From the NCBI GenBank assembly GCA_965658445.1, contig CBFHSF010000010.1, forward strand, positions 40,561 to 104,560: a DNA stretch of 64,000 bases, read 5' to 3'. Both the position numbers and the translations under genes were made by a program. Below are positions 1-7,589 of the stretch, one piece after another. Under the pieces are notes generated by a model that was not told the DNA's origin, made no database searches, and saw only the letters and a program-made list of their open reading frames with translations. Position 1 is the stretch's first letter. The number at the start of each line of letters is the position of its first letter. The DNA comes from CBFHSF01 sp965658445. Lineage in GTDB: Bacteria > Bacteroidota > Bacteroidia > Flavobacteriales > Schleiferiaceae.

Positions 1-382
1 ACTCCACAATGTGTCGCTTGCGTTGTCGCTTGCTTTCTAAAGTATCTAATGCGAGGTTGAGGGAATCTAGCTTGTCCCCAGCCATAATGGCGTAGGGATA
101 TACTTTGTTCACCTTTCTCTTCAGAATTATATATCTCCTACGAGCCTCTGCATCCGAAAAGGTGGGCTTGCTCACGACGAGGATCTCATCCAATATTTCC
201 CATGGAATGGTATCCCCCTGTTCTGTGATGAGAACGGGCTTTACGTGCTCGGGATTAATGGACGTAGAATCACTTTGAGTCGTATCCTGCTGTCCCAATG
301 CAGTTAGGGAAACCAATAAGAATAGGAATGCAATCCTAAAGCGTGCGGTTTCTCTTCCAGTTAGAAATTGTGGTTTGGGCAT
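1..382 (-). CDS. DUF4294 family secreted protein, partial (3' end outside window)
   Basis: The minus strand encodes an open frame that runs off the left edge, giving about 127 residues. An ATG at 382 is followed by a basic stretch, a hydrophobic signal segment (RIAFLFLLVSLTALG) and then the conserved part with KVYPYAIMAGDKL, which matches the DUF4294 family of Bacteroidota. Function is unknown; the signal segment implies export to the periplasm or outer membrane. The start lies 47 bases inside the end of the biotin carboxylase gene in another frame, and no other ATG precedes the signal segment, so I accept the overlap. The call rests on family resemblance recalled by eye. Confidence 0.72.
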   Translation of the reverse strand, partial: MPKPQFLTGRETARFRIAFLFLLVSLTALGQQDTTQSDSTSINPEHVKPVLITEQGDTIPWEILDEILVVSKPTFSDAEARRRYIILKRKVNKVYPYAIMAGDKLDSLNLALDTLESKRQRKRHIVE

Positions 383-1832
383 TCTCCACATTGGGAACCT
401 GATCGTTTTTATGTTTTTCAAGAATGACATTTGCCATGATGGCTGCAACTTTCGCGCCGTCTTCATCAAATCTATCCAAGGATTCTGGTGTAAAGTAATC
501 TGCCACAAACGAGGTGGTAAAATCACCAGATACAAAAGCGGGATGTTCCATAACAAAACGACCGAATCCAAGGGTTGTTTCAATTCCAACCACCTTGTAT
601 TCATCAATGGCACGCTTCATTCTATCAATGGCTTCCTCACGAGTATCTCCGTGGGTAGAAAGCTTAGAAATCATGGGGTCATAGTAAATGGGAATTTCCA
701 TTCCCTCTTCAAAACCGTCATCAACACGGATTCCAGGCCCCATGGGACGTCTGTATTTTTTCAAAAGACCAATGTCTGGCAAGAAGTTATTGGCAGGGTT
801 TTCTGCGTAGACCCTAACTTCAATAGAGTGACCATTGATCTTGAGGTCTTCTTGAGCAAAGGACAATTTCTCTCCTCTGGCTACTTTGATTTGTTCTTTC
901 ACCAAATCCAATCCCGTGATCCACTCCGTTACGGGGTGTTCCACTTGGAGGCGCGTATTCATTTCCAAAAAGTAAAAATCACCCGAGCCGTCGTAAATAA
1001 ACTCAACCGTTCCTGCGCCCACATAGTTACAGGCCTTGGCAACATTAACAGCGGCTTGTCCCATGGCTTCTCTCTTCTCTGGAGAAAGAACCGCGGAAGG
1101 CGCCTCTTCAATTACCTTCTGGTGTCTTCTTTGAATGGAACAGTCTCTTTCAAATAGGTGAACGACGTTTCCGTGAGTATCCGCAAGTACTTGAATCTCG
1201 ATATGACGAGGGTTTACCGCAAACTTCTCTACGAAAACAGAACCGTCACCAAACGCTGAAGTCGCTTCCGAAACGGCCAATTCCATTTGAGATTCAAACT
1301 CATCGGCACCGTGTACCAAGCGCATTCCCTTTCCACCACCACCGGCAGAGGCTTTGATGAGAACGGGAAATCCAATGTCTGAGGCAATCTTCTTGGCCTC
1401 TTCCACATCGGTGATGGCACCTTCCGTACCTGGAATCATGGGAACATTAAACTCTTTTACGGTGGCTTTGGCCTGCAGCTTATCCCCCATCACTCGGATG
1501 GCCTCTGAAGAAGGTCCCACAAATATGATTCCTGCCTTCTCTACTTTTTCAGCAAACTCCGCATTCTCTGAGAGAAAACCGTACCCGGGGTGAATGGCGT
1601 CTACACCCAATCTAAGGGCCTCAGAAATGATCTTATCTCCCAACAAATAACTCTGTGCAGAAGCGGGAGGTCCCAAGTGAATGGCCTGGTCCGCGTAGGT
1701 TACGTGTGGAGACAATCTATCGGCATCAGAATAAACAGCTACGGTCTTAAGTCCCATTTCACGGGCTGACCTCATAACTCTTAGGGCAATTTCGCCGCGG
1801 TTTGCAACGAGAAGTTTTGTGATTTTCTTCAT
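336..1832 (-). CDS. accC: Biotin carboxylase subunit of acetyl-CoA/propionyl-CoA carboxylase
   Basis: A 498-residue cytoplasmic ATP-grasp enzyme that carboxylates biotin on a carrier protein using ATP and bicarbonate, the first half-reaction of acyl-CoA carboxylation. The N-terminal domain begins KLLVANRGEIALRVMR, the glycine-rich ATP loop is KASAGGGGKGMR near residue 165, and the catalytic stretch EMNTRLQVEHPVTEW is near residue 290. The length is about 45 residues more than E. coli AccC and resembles the longer Bacteroidota form used with propionyl/acetyl-CoA carboxylases. No biotin carrier or carboxyltransferase gene lies next to it here. It follows the DUF721 gene by 7 bases and overlaps the DUF4294 start, so the three are probably cotranscribed. 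Confidence 0.93.
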   Translation of the reverse strand: MKKITKLLVANRGEIALRVMRSAREMGLKTVAVYSDADRLSPHVTYADQAIHLGPPASAQSYLLGDKIISEALRLGVDAIHPGYGFLSENAEFAEKVEKAGIIFVGPSSEAIRVMGDKLQAKATVKEFNVPMIPGTEGAITDVEEAKKIASDIGFPVLIKASAGGGGKGMRLVHGADEFESQMELAVSEATSAFGDGSVFVEKFAVNPRHIEIQVLADTHGNVVHLFERDCSIQRRHQKVIEEAPSAVLSPEKREAMGQAAVNVAKACNYVGAGTVEFIYDGSGDFYFLEMNTRLQVEHPVTEWITGLDLVKEQIKVARGEKLSFAQEDLKINGHSIEVRVYAENPANNFLPDIGLLKKYRRPMGPGIRVDDGFEEGMEIPIYYDPMISKLSTHGDTREEAIDRMKRAIDEYKVVGIETTLGFGRFVMEHPAFVSGDFTTSFVADYFTPESLDRFDEDGAKVAAIMANVILEKHKNDQVPNVENAQTTISNWKRNRTL

Positions 1833-1841
1833 GGTTTTTCT

Positions 1842-2234
1842 TTATACAAATCGAATGTCCTTAACCGTTCCCGGCTTTTGGACAGACTCATTCATCGCTT
1901 CTATTATTTTGGTCTTGTGCCACTGCAGCTCCTGTCTCAGGACAGAAGATTTAAGTTTCACATACAGTATTCCTCTTTTAAACTCAACCTTGTCCGTTTT
2001 GTTGGCCACTGCCGGGCCCATCACTCTATCCCAATTCACAATGAGTTCAGTTTTTAAGAGCTTGTCTTCCAAACCCGATTCTTTGAGAAAGGCCTTGAGG
2101 CCATCNNNNNNNNNNNNNNNNNNNNNNNNNNNNNNNNNNNNNNNNNNNNNNNNNNNNNNNNNNNNNNNNNNNNNNNNNNNNNNNNNNNNNNNNNNNNNNN
2201 NNNNACCTAACTTGATTTCGTTCTTCTTTCTCAT
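1842..2234 (-). CDS. DUF721 family protein, interrupted by an assembly gap
   Basis: A short protein whose visible parts (MRKKNEIKLG, then DGLKAFLKESGLEDKLLKT through the conserved WDRVMGP and LYVKLKSSVLRQEL) match DUF721, a family related to the DciA replication-initiation factor and often found beside recF in Bacteroidota. The exact role is unknown. A run of 99 N splits the gene near its start. If the N run is removed, the two flanks join in frame to a protein of about 97 residues, the usual family length, so the gap may contain little or no missing sequence. The start codon overlaps the recF stop (ATGA), which indicates translational coupling. Confidence 0.8.
   Translation of the reverse strand: MRKKNEIKLGXXXXXXXXXXXXXXXXXXXXXXXXXXXXXXXXXDGLKAFLKESGLEDKLLKTELIVNWDRVMGPAVANKTDKVEFKRGILYVKLKSSVLRQELQWHKTKIIEAMNESVQKPGTVKDIRFV
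2106..2204. other. Assembly gap (99 N)
   Basis: Ninety-nine consecutive N inside the DUF721 gene. This marks a scaffold join in a draft assembly; the length is an estimate or placeholder. The flanking codons read in the same frame across it. Confidence 0.99.
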
Positions 2235-3352
2235 TGGGGTTCTTCGTGAATTTTTCCGTCGGTTGAGACCTCGAAAATACGAGAATCTTCGTTTATGCGC
2301 TTGGTAATATCTCGAGTTCTGTCCGAATGGGTATCAGAAATAAATATTTGACCAAAGTGATGCTCGTTCACCAAGCGAATTAATGCCTCCACACGCGTCT
2401 CGTCCAATTTGTCAAAAATATCGTCCAAGAGCAGCAAGGGCACGGTTTGCGTCTTGCGCTTCAAGAATTCAAACTGAGCCAATTTTAGAGCAATGGTAAA
2501 GGATTTCTGTTGACCTTGACTTCCCGTTTTTTTGAGGGAATGATCTTTTAATGTCAACGCTAAATCGTCTTTGTGAATTCCCACAGAGGTATATTGCAGG
2601 ACTTGATCCTTGGCTCTAACCTTTACCAAAAGGCTCTGCAAATCACTTTCAAACAGATGAGAAGAATACTCCAATGAAATCTCTTCGGAGCCATTGCTTA
2701 TGGCTTGATGGTACTCCTGTAGGATGGGCAAAAGTTCATCGATAAAGGCCTTTCTCTTTTCAAAGATGTGCTGCGCCTTCTCGGAGAGCTGTATGTCTAG
2801 GACTTCCAATGTTTCCGCATCAAAAGTTCTATTGGCTGCAAAAAACTTGAGGAGTGCATTTCTTTGGGCCAAGGTCTTGTTGTAAGCCAATAAAGTATTT
2901 AAATACTCCTTGTCAGATTGTGAAATGACCCCGTCCATAAACTTCCTTCTGACTTCACTGCCTTCATTGATGAGATCTCTGTCCGCTGGTGAAATAATGA
3001 CCAATGGATAGTTTCCAATGTGATCGCTAAGCCTTGGGTATTCCTTTTTATTCTTGCGAAGGGACTTTTTCTGACCTCGCTTTAGGCCACAGTAAATCTT
3101 ATCCAATCCCATCCCCTTGTTAAAATGTCCTTCCAAAACCATGTAGTCCTCATCAAATCGGATGTTGTTTGCATCGGAACTGTTGAAGTAGCTCTTTGTA
3201 AAGGACAAATAGTAGATGGAATCGAGCAAATTGGTCTTCCCCGCACCGTTCTTACCAACAAAGCAATTGATCTTGTCAGAGAAGGTCAATTCAGCTTCTG
3301 GGTAGTTCTTAAAATTTACGAGGTGTAATCGCTCTAGGACCAAGGAATTCAT
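2231..3352 (-). CDS. recF: DNA replication and repair protein RecF
   Basis: A 373-residue SMC-like ATPase that helps load RecA at gaps and stalled forks. The Walker A motif GKNGAGKTNLLDSIYYL is near residue 30, the ABC signature appears as GSQGQQKSF and the Walker B as PLLLLDDIFDKLDETR in the C-terminal third. The open frame extends 60 codons further upstream, but that part has no similarity to RecF and would run through the divergent promoter region, so I chose the ATG at 3352, where the protein begins MNSLVLERLHLVNFKNY, typical of RecF. It is coupled to the DUF721 gene by an ATGA overlap and diverges from the TPR gene. Confidence 0.93.
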   Translation of the reverse strand: MNSLVLERLHLVNFKNYPEAELTFSDKINCFVGKNGAGKTNLLDSIYYLSFTKSYFNSSDANNIRFDEDYMVLEGHFNKGMGLDKIYCGLKRGQKKSLRKNKKEYPRLSDHIGNYPLVIISPADRDLINEGSEVRRKFMDGVISQSDKEYLNTLLAYNKTLAQRNALLKFFAANRTFDAETLEVLDIQLSEKAQHIFEKRKAFIDELLPILQEYHQAISNGSEEISLEYSSHLFESDLQSLLVKVRAKDQVLQYTSVGIHKDDLALTLKDHSLKKTGSQGQQKSFTIALKLAQFEFLKRKTQTVPLLLLDDIFDKLDETRVEALIRLVNEHHFGQIFISDTHSDRTRDITKRINEDSRIFEVSTDGKIHEEPQ

Positions 3353-3389
3353 GGCCGTAAAAATACATATATATACGAGTAAAAAGGAC

Positions 3390-3419
3390 TTGTAAGGAAT
3401 CAAAAAAATGGTATTTTTG
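3390..3419 (+). promoter_or_regulatory. Bacteroidota-type promoter for the TPR protein gene
   Basis: TTG at 3390-3392, a 19-base spacer, then TATTTTTG at 3412-3419, matching the Bacteroidota TTTG/TAnnTTTG consensus. The ATG at 3441 is 21 bases beyond the -7 box, leaving a leader of roughly 15 bases. Confidence 0.65.
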
Positions 3420-3440
3420 CGACCTATCAAAAAAGACGAG

Positions 3441-4130
3441 ATGAGTAAGAACAAACAAGCCAACAATAACGAAGAGGTTTTTGAACAAGTAGAACAAAGC
3501 CTAAACAAAGTTGAGCAGTTTATCGAAGACAACAGTCAAAACCTATTGTACGTTTTGGGTGGAATCGCCGTACTTATTGTAGGATTTTGGAGCTACAACA
3601 CCTACGTAGCTGAGCCTGCAGAAAGAGAAGCAGAGGCCGCAGCCTTTATGGCGCAAGTATATTTTGAGCAAGATTCTATGAAATTGGCTCTTGAAGGAAA
3701 CATCAACAACCTTGGATTCTTGGATATTGCTGATGAGTACTCTGGTACAGAAATGGGTAACCTTGCACATTACTACGCAGGCATGGCTTACTTGAATCTT
3801 GGTCAATACGAAAACGCAATTGGAGAGTTGGATCAATACTCATCTAGCGATGTGATTTTTGGAGCTCTTGCAGATGCTGCCATCGGAGATTGTTTCAACG
3901 AATTGAACCAGCCCAAGGACGCATTGGATTACTACAAAAGAGCATTGAGCACTGGCAAGAACGACTTGGTAACTCCTGGAGTTTTGAGAAAAGCGGCCCT
4001 TACTGCTCAAATGCTAGAGAAATACGGAGATGCTGCCAACTACTGGAACCAATTGGCAACAGAATACTCAGAGAAACCAGAAGCTGTGGATGCTGCTAAA
4101 TATGCAGCCTTGGCAGAATCTGCCAAATAA
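3441..4130 (+). CDS. Membrane-anchored tetratricopeptide repeat protein (YfgM-like)
   Basis: A 229-residue protein with an acidic cytoplasmic N-terminus, one membrane segment (LLYVLGGIAVLIVGFWSY, about residues 36-55) and periplasmic TPR units such as AHYYAGMAYLNLGQYENAIGEL and DALDYYKRAL. This architecture matches the YfgM/ancillary SecYEG translocon group, which hands periplasmic proteins to chaperones; that role is an inference from the family. The start at 3441 was preferred over the upstream ATG at 3408 because it lies after the promoter box and gives the usual N-terminus. It precedes ribH by 39 bases and is probably cotranscribed with it. Confidence 0.82.
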   Translation: MSKNKQANNNEEVFEQVEQSLNKVEQFIEDNSQNLLYVLGGIAVLIVGFWSYNTYVAEPAEREAEAAAFMAQVYFEQDSMKLALEGNINNLGFLDIADEYSGTEMGNLAHYYAGMAYLNLGQYENAIGELDQYSSSDVIFGALADAAIGDCFNELNQPKDALDYYKRALSTGKNDLVTPGVLRKAALTAQMLEKYGDAANYWNQLATEYSEKPEAVDAAKYAALAESAK

Positions 4131-4169
4131 TTGATCGAGTCAAGTACTCAGATCTAAAACGAATAAATT

Positions 4170-4664
4170 ATGGCAACGGAAGGAAACAATCTTTCCGCGT
4201 ACGATAAGGAAAACCTACCCAAGGCCGAAGCCATGCGCTTCGGCCTTGTGGTTTCTGCGTGGAACGAAAACATTACCAACGGACTTTACAACGGTGCGGT
4301 AGAAGCCCTCAAAGACTTGGGTGCTTCTGATGACAACATCGAAAGAGTGGATGTACCTGGAAGTTTTGAACTGATTTACGGATGTAAATTGCTTTGCGAG
4401 AGCAATCAATTTAATGCCGTTATCGCCATTGGTTCTGTAATCCAAGGAGAAACCAAACACTTTGATTTTGTTTGTAGCGGTGTCACCAATGGAATTCAGC
4501 AGCTCAACACTGAGGGAGATACTCCCGTAATTTTCTGCGTTCTTACGGACAACAATATGCAACAAGCCATTGAAAGATCGGGTGGAAAGCACGGAAACAA
4601 AGGAGTTGAAGCAGCAGTAGCTGCCGTTCAAATGGCCGCTTTAAGAGAAGAGTTTGGCAAGTAG
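4170..4664 (+). CDS. ribH: 6,7-dimethyl-8-ribityllumazine synthase
   Basis: A 164-residue cytoplasmic enzyme that condenses 5-amino-6-ribitylamino-uracil with 3,4-dihydroxy-2-butanone 4-phosphate in the penultimate step of riboflavin synthesis. Recognisable segments are VVSAWNENITNGLYNGA, the substrate loop VPGSFELIYG, the phosphate-binding AIGSVIQGETKHFDFVC with its catalytic His, and the C-terminal GGKHGNKGVEAA. Length fits the family. No other riboflavin gene is nearby, as is common in this group, where rib genes are scattered. Confidence 0.96.
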   Translation: MATEGNNLSAYDKENLPKAEAMRFGLVVSAWNENITNGLYNGAVEALKDLGASDDNIERVDVPGSFELIYGCKLLCESNQFNAVIAIGSVIQGETKHFDFVCSGVTNGIQQLNTEGDTPVIFCVLTDNNMQQAIERSGGKHGNKGVEAAVAAVQMAALREEFGK

Positions 4665-4710
4665 TTTTCCAAAATTCCCTACCTTGAGCCTACCGTTCTC
4701 CAAATAAATG

Positions 4711-4730
4711 AAAGGTTAGTAAACCTTTTT
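4711..4730 (+). terminator. Possible weak terminator after ribH
   Basis: AAAGGTT, loop AGTA, AACCTTT followed by two more T. The stem is short and AT-rich, so termination may be inefficient. Confidence 0.35.
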
Positions 4731-4786
4731 ACCACTTGGGGGTTGGATGTTCATTTACACAACTATTAATTAAACAACTAAGCATC

Positions 4787-5632
4787 ATGAAAAAAATCTA
4801 CATGGCCGCCTTGGCGCTGGCATTGTCCCTTCCCACTTGGGCCCAAGAACTTCCAGCACCATCGCCCAAAGCTAAAATCACACAGCGAGTAGGTTTAACC
4901 GATATCAATCTCGAGTACTCACGTCCAGGAGTTAATGGAAGAACCATTTTTGGTGACCTTGTGCCTTACGGCGAAATCTGGAGACTGGGTGCGAACAAAA
5001 ACACCTTGATTTCATTTAATCACCCCGTTACTTGGAATGGTGAAATGGTTCCTGCAGGTACGTACTCTTTGTATGCTATCCCCAATGAAAACACTTGGAC
5101 CATCATCCTAAACAGTGCGACTGAAAACTGGGGAACCAACGGATACTCGCAAGACGCGGACATCGCGAGAACCGATGTAAACGTTACTGAGCACGCCATG
5201 ACTGAGCGCCTTTCTATTTCTATCGAAAACATGGGAATGGAATCAGGTGAAGTGATGATTGCTTGGGATAAAGTAAAAGTACTAGTACCCTTTACTGTGG
5301 ACGTTCACACGTATGCAGAAGCCAATATCAAAGCTGCCATCGAATCAGGCGAAGACAAGCACAGAGTACACAGAAATGCAGCCCAGTACTACCTTCAGTC
5401 AGGACGCAACGAGTTGGCGCTTAAGATGATTGAGCAAGCCGTTAAGGATCAAAACGCCAACTGGTACACTCACTTCATGAAAGGTCAAATCCTTCACGCC
5501 AACGGTTTGAACTCAGAGGCTTTAAAGTCCATGAACAAAGCCATTGAAATTGGTGAAAGAGAAGCCAAAGACGAAGGAAAAGAGTTCGGCTACCGCGTAA
5601 TGATTGAACAAGAAATGAGAAAATATCAATAA
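4787..5632 (+). CDS. DUF2911 domain protein with C-terminal TPR
   Basis: A 281-residue exported protein of unknown function. A signal peptide (MKKIYMAALALALSLPTWAQ) is followed by a DUF2911 domain of about 150 residues, with the characteristic IFGDLVPYGEIWRLGANKNT and WTIILNSATENWGTNGYS segments. The C-terminal 80 residues form TPR-like helices (AAQYYLQSGRNELALKMIEQ). The start at 4787 was chosen because it opens a standard signal peptide; the longer frame from 4736 adds an unlikely tail. It stands alone between a weak terminator and a strong one. Confidence 0.85.
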   Translation: MKKIYMAALALALSLPTWAQELPAPSPKAKITQRVGLTDINLEYSRPGVNGRTIFGDLVPYGEIWRLGANKNTLISFNHPVTWNGEMVPAGTYSLYAIPNENTWTIILNSATENWGTNGYSQDADIARTDVNVTEHAMTERLSISIENMGMESGEVMIAWDKVKVLVPFTVDVHTYAEANIKAAIESGEDKHRVHRNAAQYYLQSGRNELALKMIEQAVKDQNANWYTHFMKGQILHANGLNSEALKSMNKAIEIGEREAKDEGKEFGYRVMIEQEMRKYQ

Positions 5633-5670
5633 GTCTACACGGTAGACTAATAGAATACTTCTTAAATTGA

Positions 5671-5706
5671 AGCGTCCCAAGCCTTGAGCTGGGACGCTTT
5701 TTTTTT
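5671..5706 (+). terminator. Rho-independent terminator after the DUF2911 gene
   Basis: AGCGTCCC with a bulged A and AGC, loop CTTGA, then GCTGGGACGCT and a run of nine T. The strong GC stem and T run make this a confident terminator. The T run abuts the start of the broken lipoprotein gene that follows. Confidence 0.88.
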
Positions 5707-6391
5707 GAAATCTTTACCCAAATTAGAACACTCACCATTCTTTTGGCCTCTTTTTTACTTTCGAGTTGTGGATACTTTTTGGTGGACAATTCTCTCGCCC
5801 CTCCTCCCCCCACTCGCACAGGGAATGGATTGGTTGTTTCTGGGTATGCTTCTCAAGTTCCCACGGTAACTTCTGATGCGCTAGAGTCCGTTCCTACTTA
5901 TCAAGTACTCGGTGCGGAATGGGGGTATCAATTTTCGGATAGAAACTAAATGGGCTTGTTTTTTCAGCACGATGAAAACAATGGCTTTGCCGCACGTAGT
6001 GCGCTTTCCGTTAAAGGATGGTTTCGTCTCAACGGCCAACCCAAAAAATGGAATCATTGGATGGGGTTTGGACTGGGAACGAGCTGGTATGATTTGTACA
6101 AGCCAAGTTTAGATGACCCGGACAAGGGTTGGCTGATTTATCAGCAGTTTCGCTACGCAGCGAGGTATAACATTACTGAGGATTTTTCTGGATACATCGG
6201 AACCAATACGGGATTTGGATTTAGCGGAGTCAGCGCCTACCTCAACAGCACGGCCACTTTGGGATTGCAATACGCAATTTTCAAAACACTTTTTTGCGAC
6301 AGTTGCGTGCAATTACGGGATTACCTCAGCGGGAGAAGACCAATGGTATGATACACCGGGATTTCAGATTGGTGGGAGTGTGAGGTTTTAA
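5707..6391 (+). pseudogene. Broken outer-membrane lipoprotein / beta-barrel gene, copy 1
   Basis: A degenerate gene. Frame 1 gives a hydrophobic lipoprotein-like N-terminus ending LLSSCGYFLVDNS but has no ATG, because the preceding T run of the terminator occupies the place of the start. The frame is cut by a TAA at 5947, resumes directly as MGLFFQHDENNG through WYDLYKPSLDDPDKGW, and then shifts by one base near 6290 to end with DTPGFQIGGSVRF and a stop. A terminal Phe after alternating residues suggests an outer-membrane barrel. It is paralogous to the gene at 6821-7531, sharing an SSC..F.VD.S N-terminus and a PGFQ.GG...F C-terminus. Function is unknown. Sequencing error cannot explain the lost start easily. 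Confidence 0.72.
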
Positions 6392-6393
6392 GA

Positions 6394-6722
6394 CAGTGAG
6401 TAGTGAACAGTGAGCAGTGAGCAGTGAGCAGTGAGCGGTGGGGAATGAGGAATCAAGAAGGAAAAAGGAATGAGGAATTAGGTTTTAATTCATTCATACT
6501 TTCCGGAATTGTAATAATTATGATTTCCTTTTTTCCTTATTCCTTTTTCCTTCTTCGTTTTTTCGAATTGTGTCGTCTGTAAACGGTTGCTTGACGGGTT
6601 TCAATTCGCGAAAGTCGTAGCTTGAGACAGGGGACAGGGGTGTGGCCCCTGTTTGTAGGGCGTTGAAGTGTTTTTTCTGCTCACTCCCGATATCCATCGG
6701 AACAGGTCCTCACTGCTCACTA
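6394..6722. repeat. 7-bp tandem repeat array and long inverted repeat between the two broken genes
   Basis: Six near-identical CAGTGAG units occupy 6394-6435 (the second is TAGTGAA). They are followed by a GGAATGAGGAAT-type stretch. A 23-bp arm at 6455-6477 pairs with 6533-6555 at 22 of 23 positions, the exception being a G-T pair. A smaller hairpin ACAGGGG/CCCCTGT lies at 6634-6652. The right end (6679-6722) carries CTGCTCACT and CCTCACTGCTCAC, the reverse complement of the left array. The whole 330 bases thus form an imperfect inverted structure without a gene. A similar array follows the amylase gene at 55390. It could be a MITE-like or intergenic repeat family. Confidence 0.75.
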
Positions 6723-6820
6723 ACAAAACTTTCCCCTCCCTATTTCATCATTCATTCCAAATCTCCTAACTTTCCCCAAGCTAAATGCTCTATTTAAACA
6801 GGCTCTCAAACCTCCTGACC

Positions 6821-7531
6821 ATGAAACTCAAAAACCTCAGCTCTTACCTACTCATTGCCTCTTCACTTTTCTTGTCTAGTTGTGCTTCGTTTATGGTGGA
6901 TTCTTCTATGTCCGTGACCCCCATTGACGCGGAAAAGGGAGACTTCACCGCTGGTGCCACCATTGATCGATTGCCCGTAATCACTACAGAGAGCATTCCC
7001 GATGACGCCAATTACGCTGTGGGTGTGGGTTTTGGTTATTCACTTTCTAACAAAGACTACCTCAGAATCAATGGCCAATTCGATATTTCTGACGAGAAAT
7101 ACCACGCCATTACGGGAAATCTTAGTTATTGGAGAGTTCTGAGCGAAGTGAATTAAGGAAGACATCTCTTGGGTTTTAAACTCAACTCCTCCTTTTGGGG
7201 CGCCAATGAGGCGGATTTAGAAAACTATTACGACGCCTATGGAGTTCAATTGCAATATGCTTATCAACACTCCTTTGCTCCCAAAATGTATGGTCAGTTG
7301 GGAGCCAATTTGGGATATGGGTTTGTTCCCGCAGATATCGATAATCAAGAGTACATGCTGATGTCTTCCATTCATGCGGGAGCAACGTACCGTGTATCGG
7401 ATTACTTTGAGGTTCTGGCGGATGTCAACGGCTCTCTTATCTTTTTTGAGTACGCCGAGTCAGGGAATGGTTTTACCAACTCCACGTATTTCTCCCCTGG
7501 ATTCCAATTGGGCGGTCGCTTCTTATTCTAG
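6821..7531 (+). pseudogene. Broken outer-membrane lipoprotein / beta-barrel gene, copy 2
   Basis: From the ATG at 6821 a lipoprotein signal (IASSLFLSSC) opens a frame that stops at TAA 7154-7156, then continues in the same frame as GRHLLGFKLNSSFWGANEA to the end at 7531 (STYFSPGFQLGGRFLF). Joined, the product would be about 236 residues with the look of an outer-membrane barrel. Only one nonsense codon separates it from an intact gene, so it may be a recent mutation, a sequencing error, or a gene read as two pieces. It is a paralogue of the preceding pseudogene, but its stop lies at a different place in the alignment. Confidence 0.68.
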
Positions 7532-7577
7532 TTTTATTCTAGCCTTTTTCTAGTCTTTCATTTTGAAAAGCGTGTCG

Positions 7578-7585
7578 TACCTTTG
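7578..7585 (+). promoter_or_regulatory. -7 promoter box of mnmE, almost leaderless
   Basis: TACCTTTG matches TAnnTTTG exactly and ends four bases before the mnmE ATG at 7590. Transcription starting about seven bases downstream would begin at or next to the start codon. Confidence 0.6.
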
Positions 7586-7589
7586 CGCC

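Noticed and set aside
375..1157. 260-codon plus-strand frame opposite accC
   Set aside because: Mirrors the strongly conserved biotin carboxylase and has no signal of its own; antisense shadow.
5633..5647. GTCTAC-ACG-GTAGAC inverted repeat after the DUF2911 gene
   Set aside because: Six-base arms without a T run, just before a much stronger terminator; likely chance.
6394..6435. Possible CRISPR array
   Set aside because: Units are 7 bp with no spacers and no cas genes nearby; it is a simple tandem repeat.
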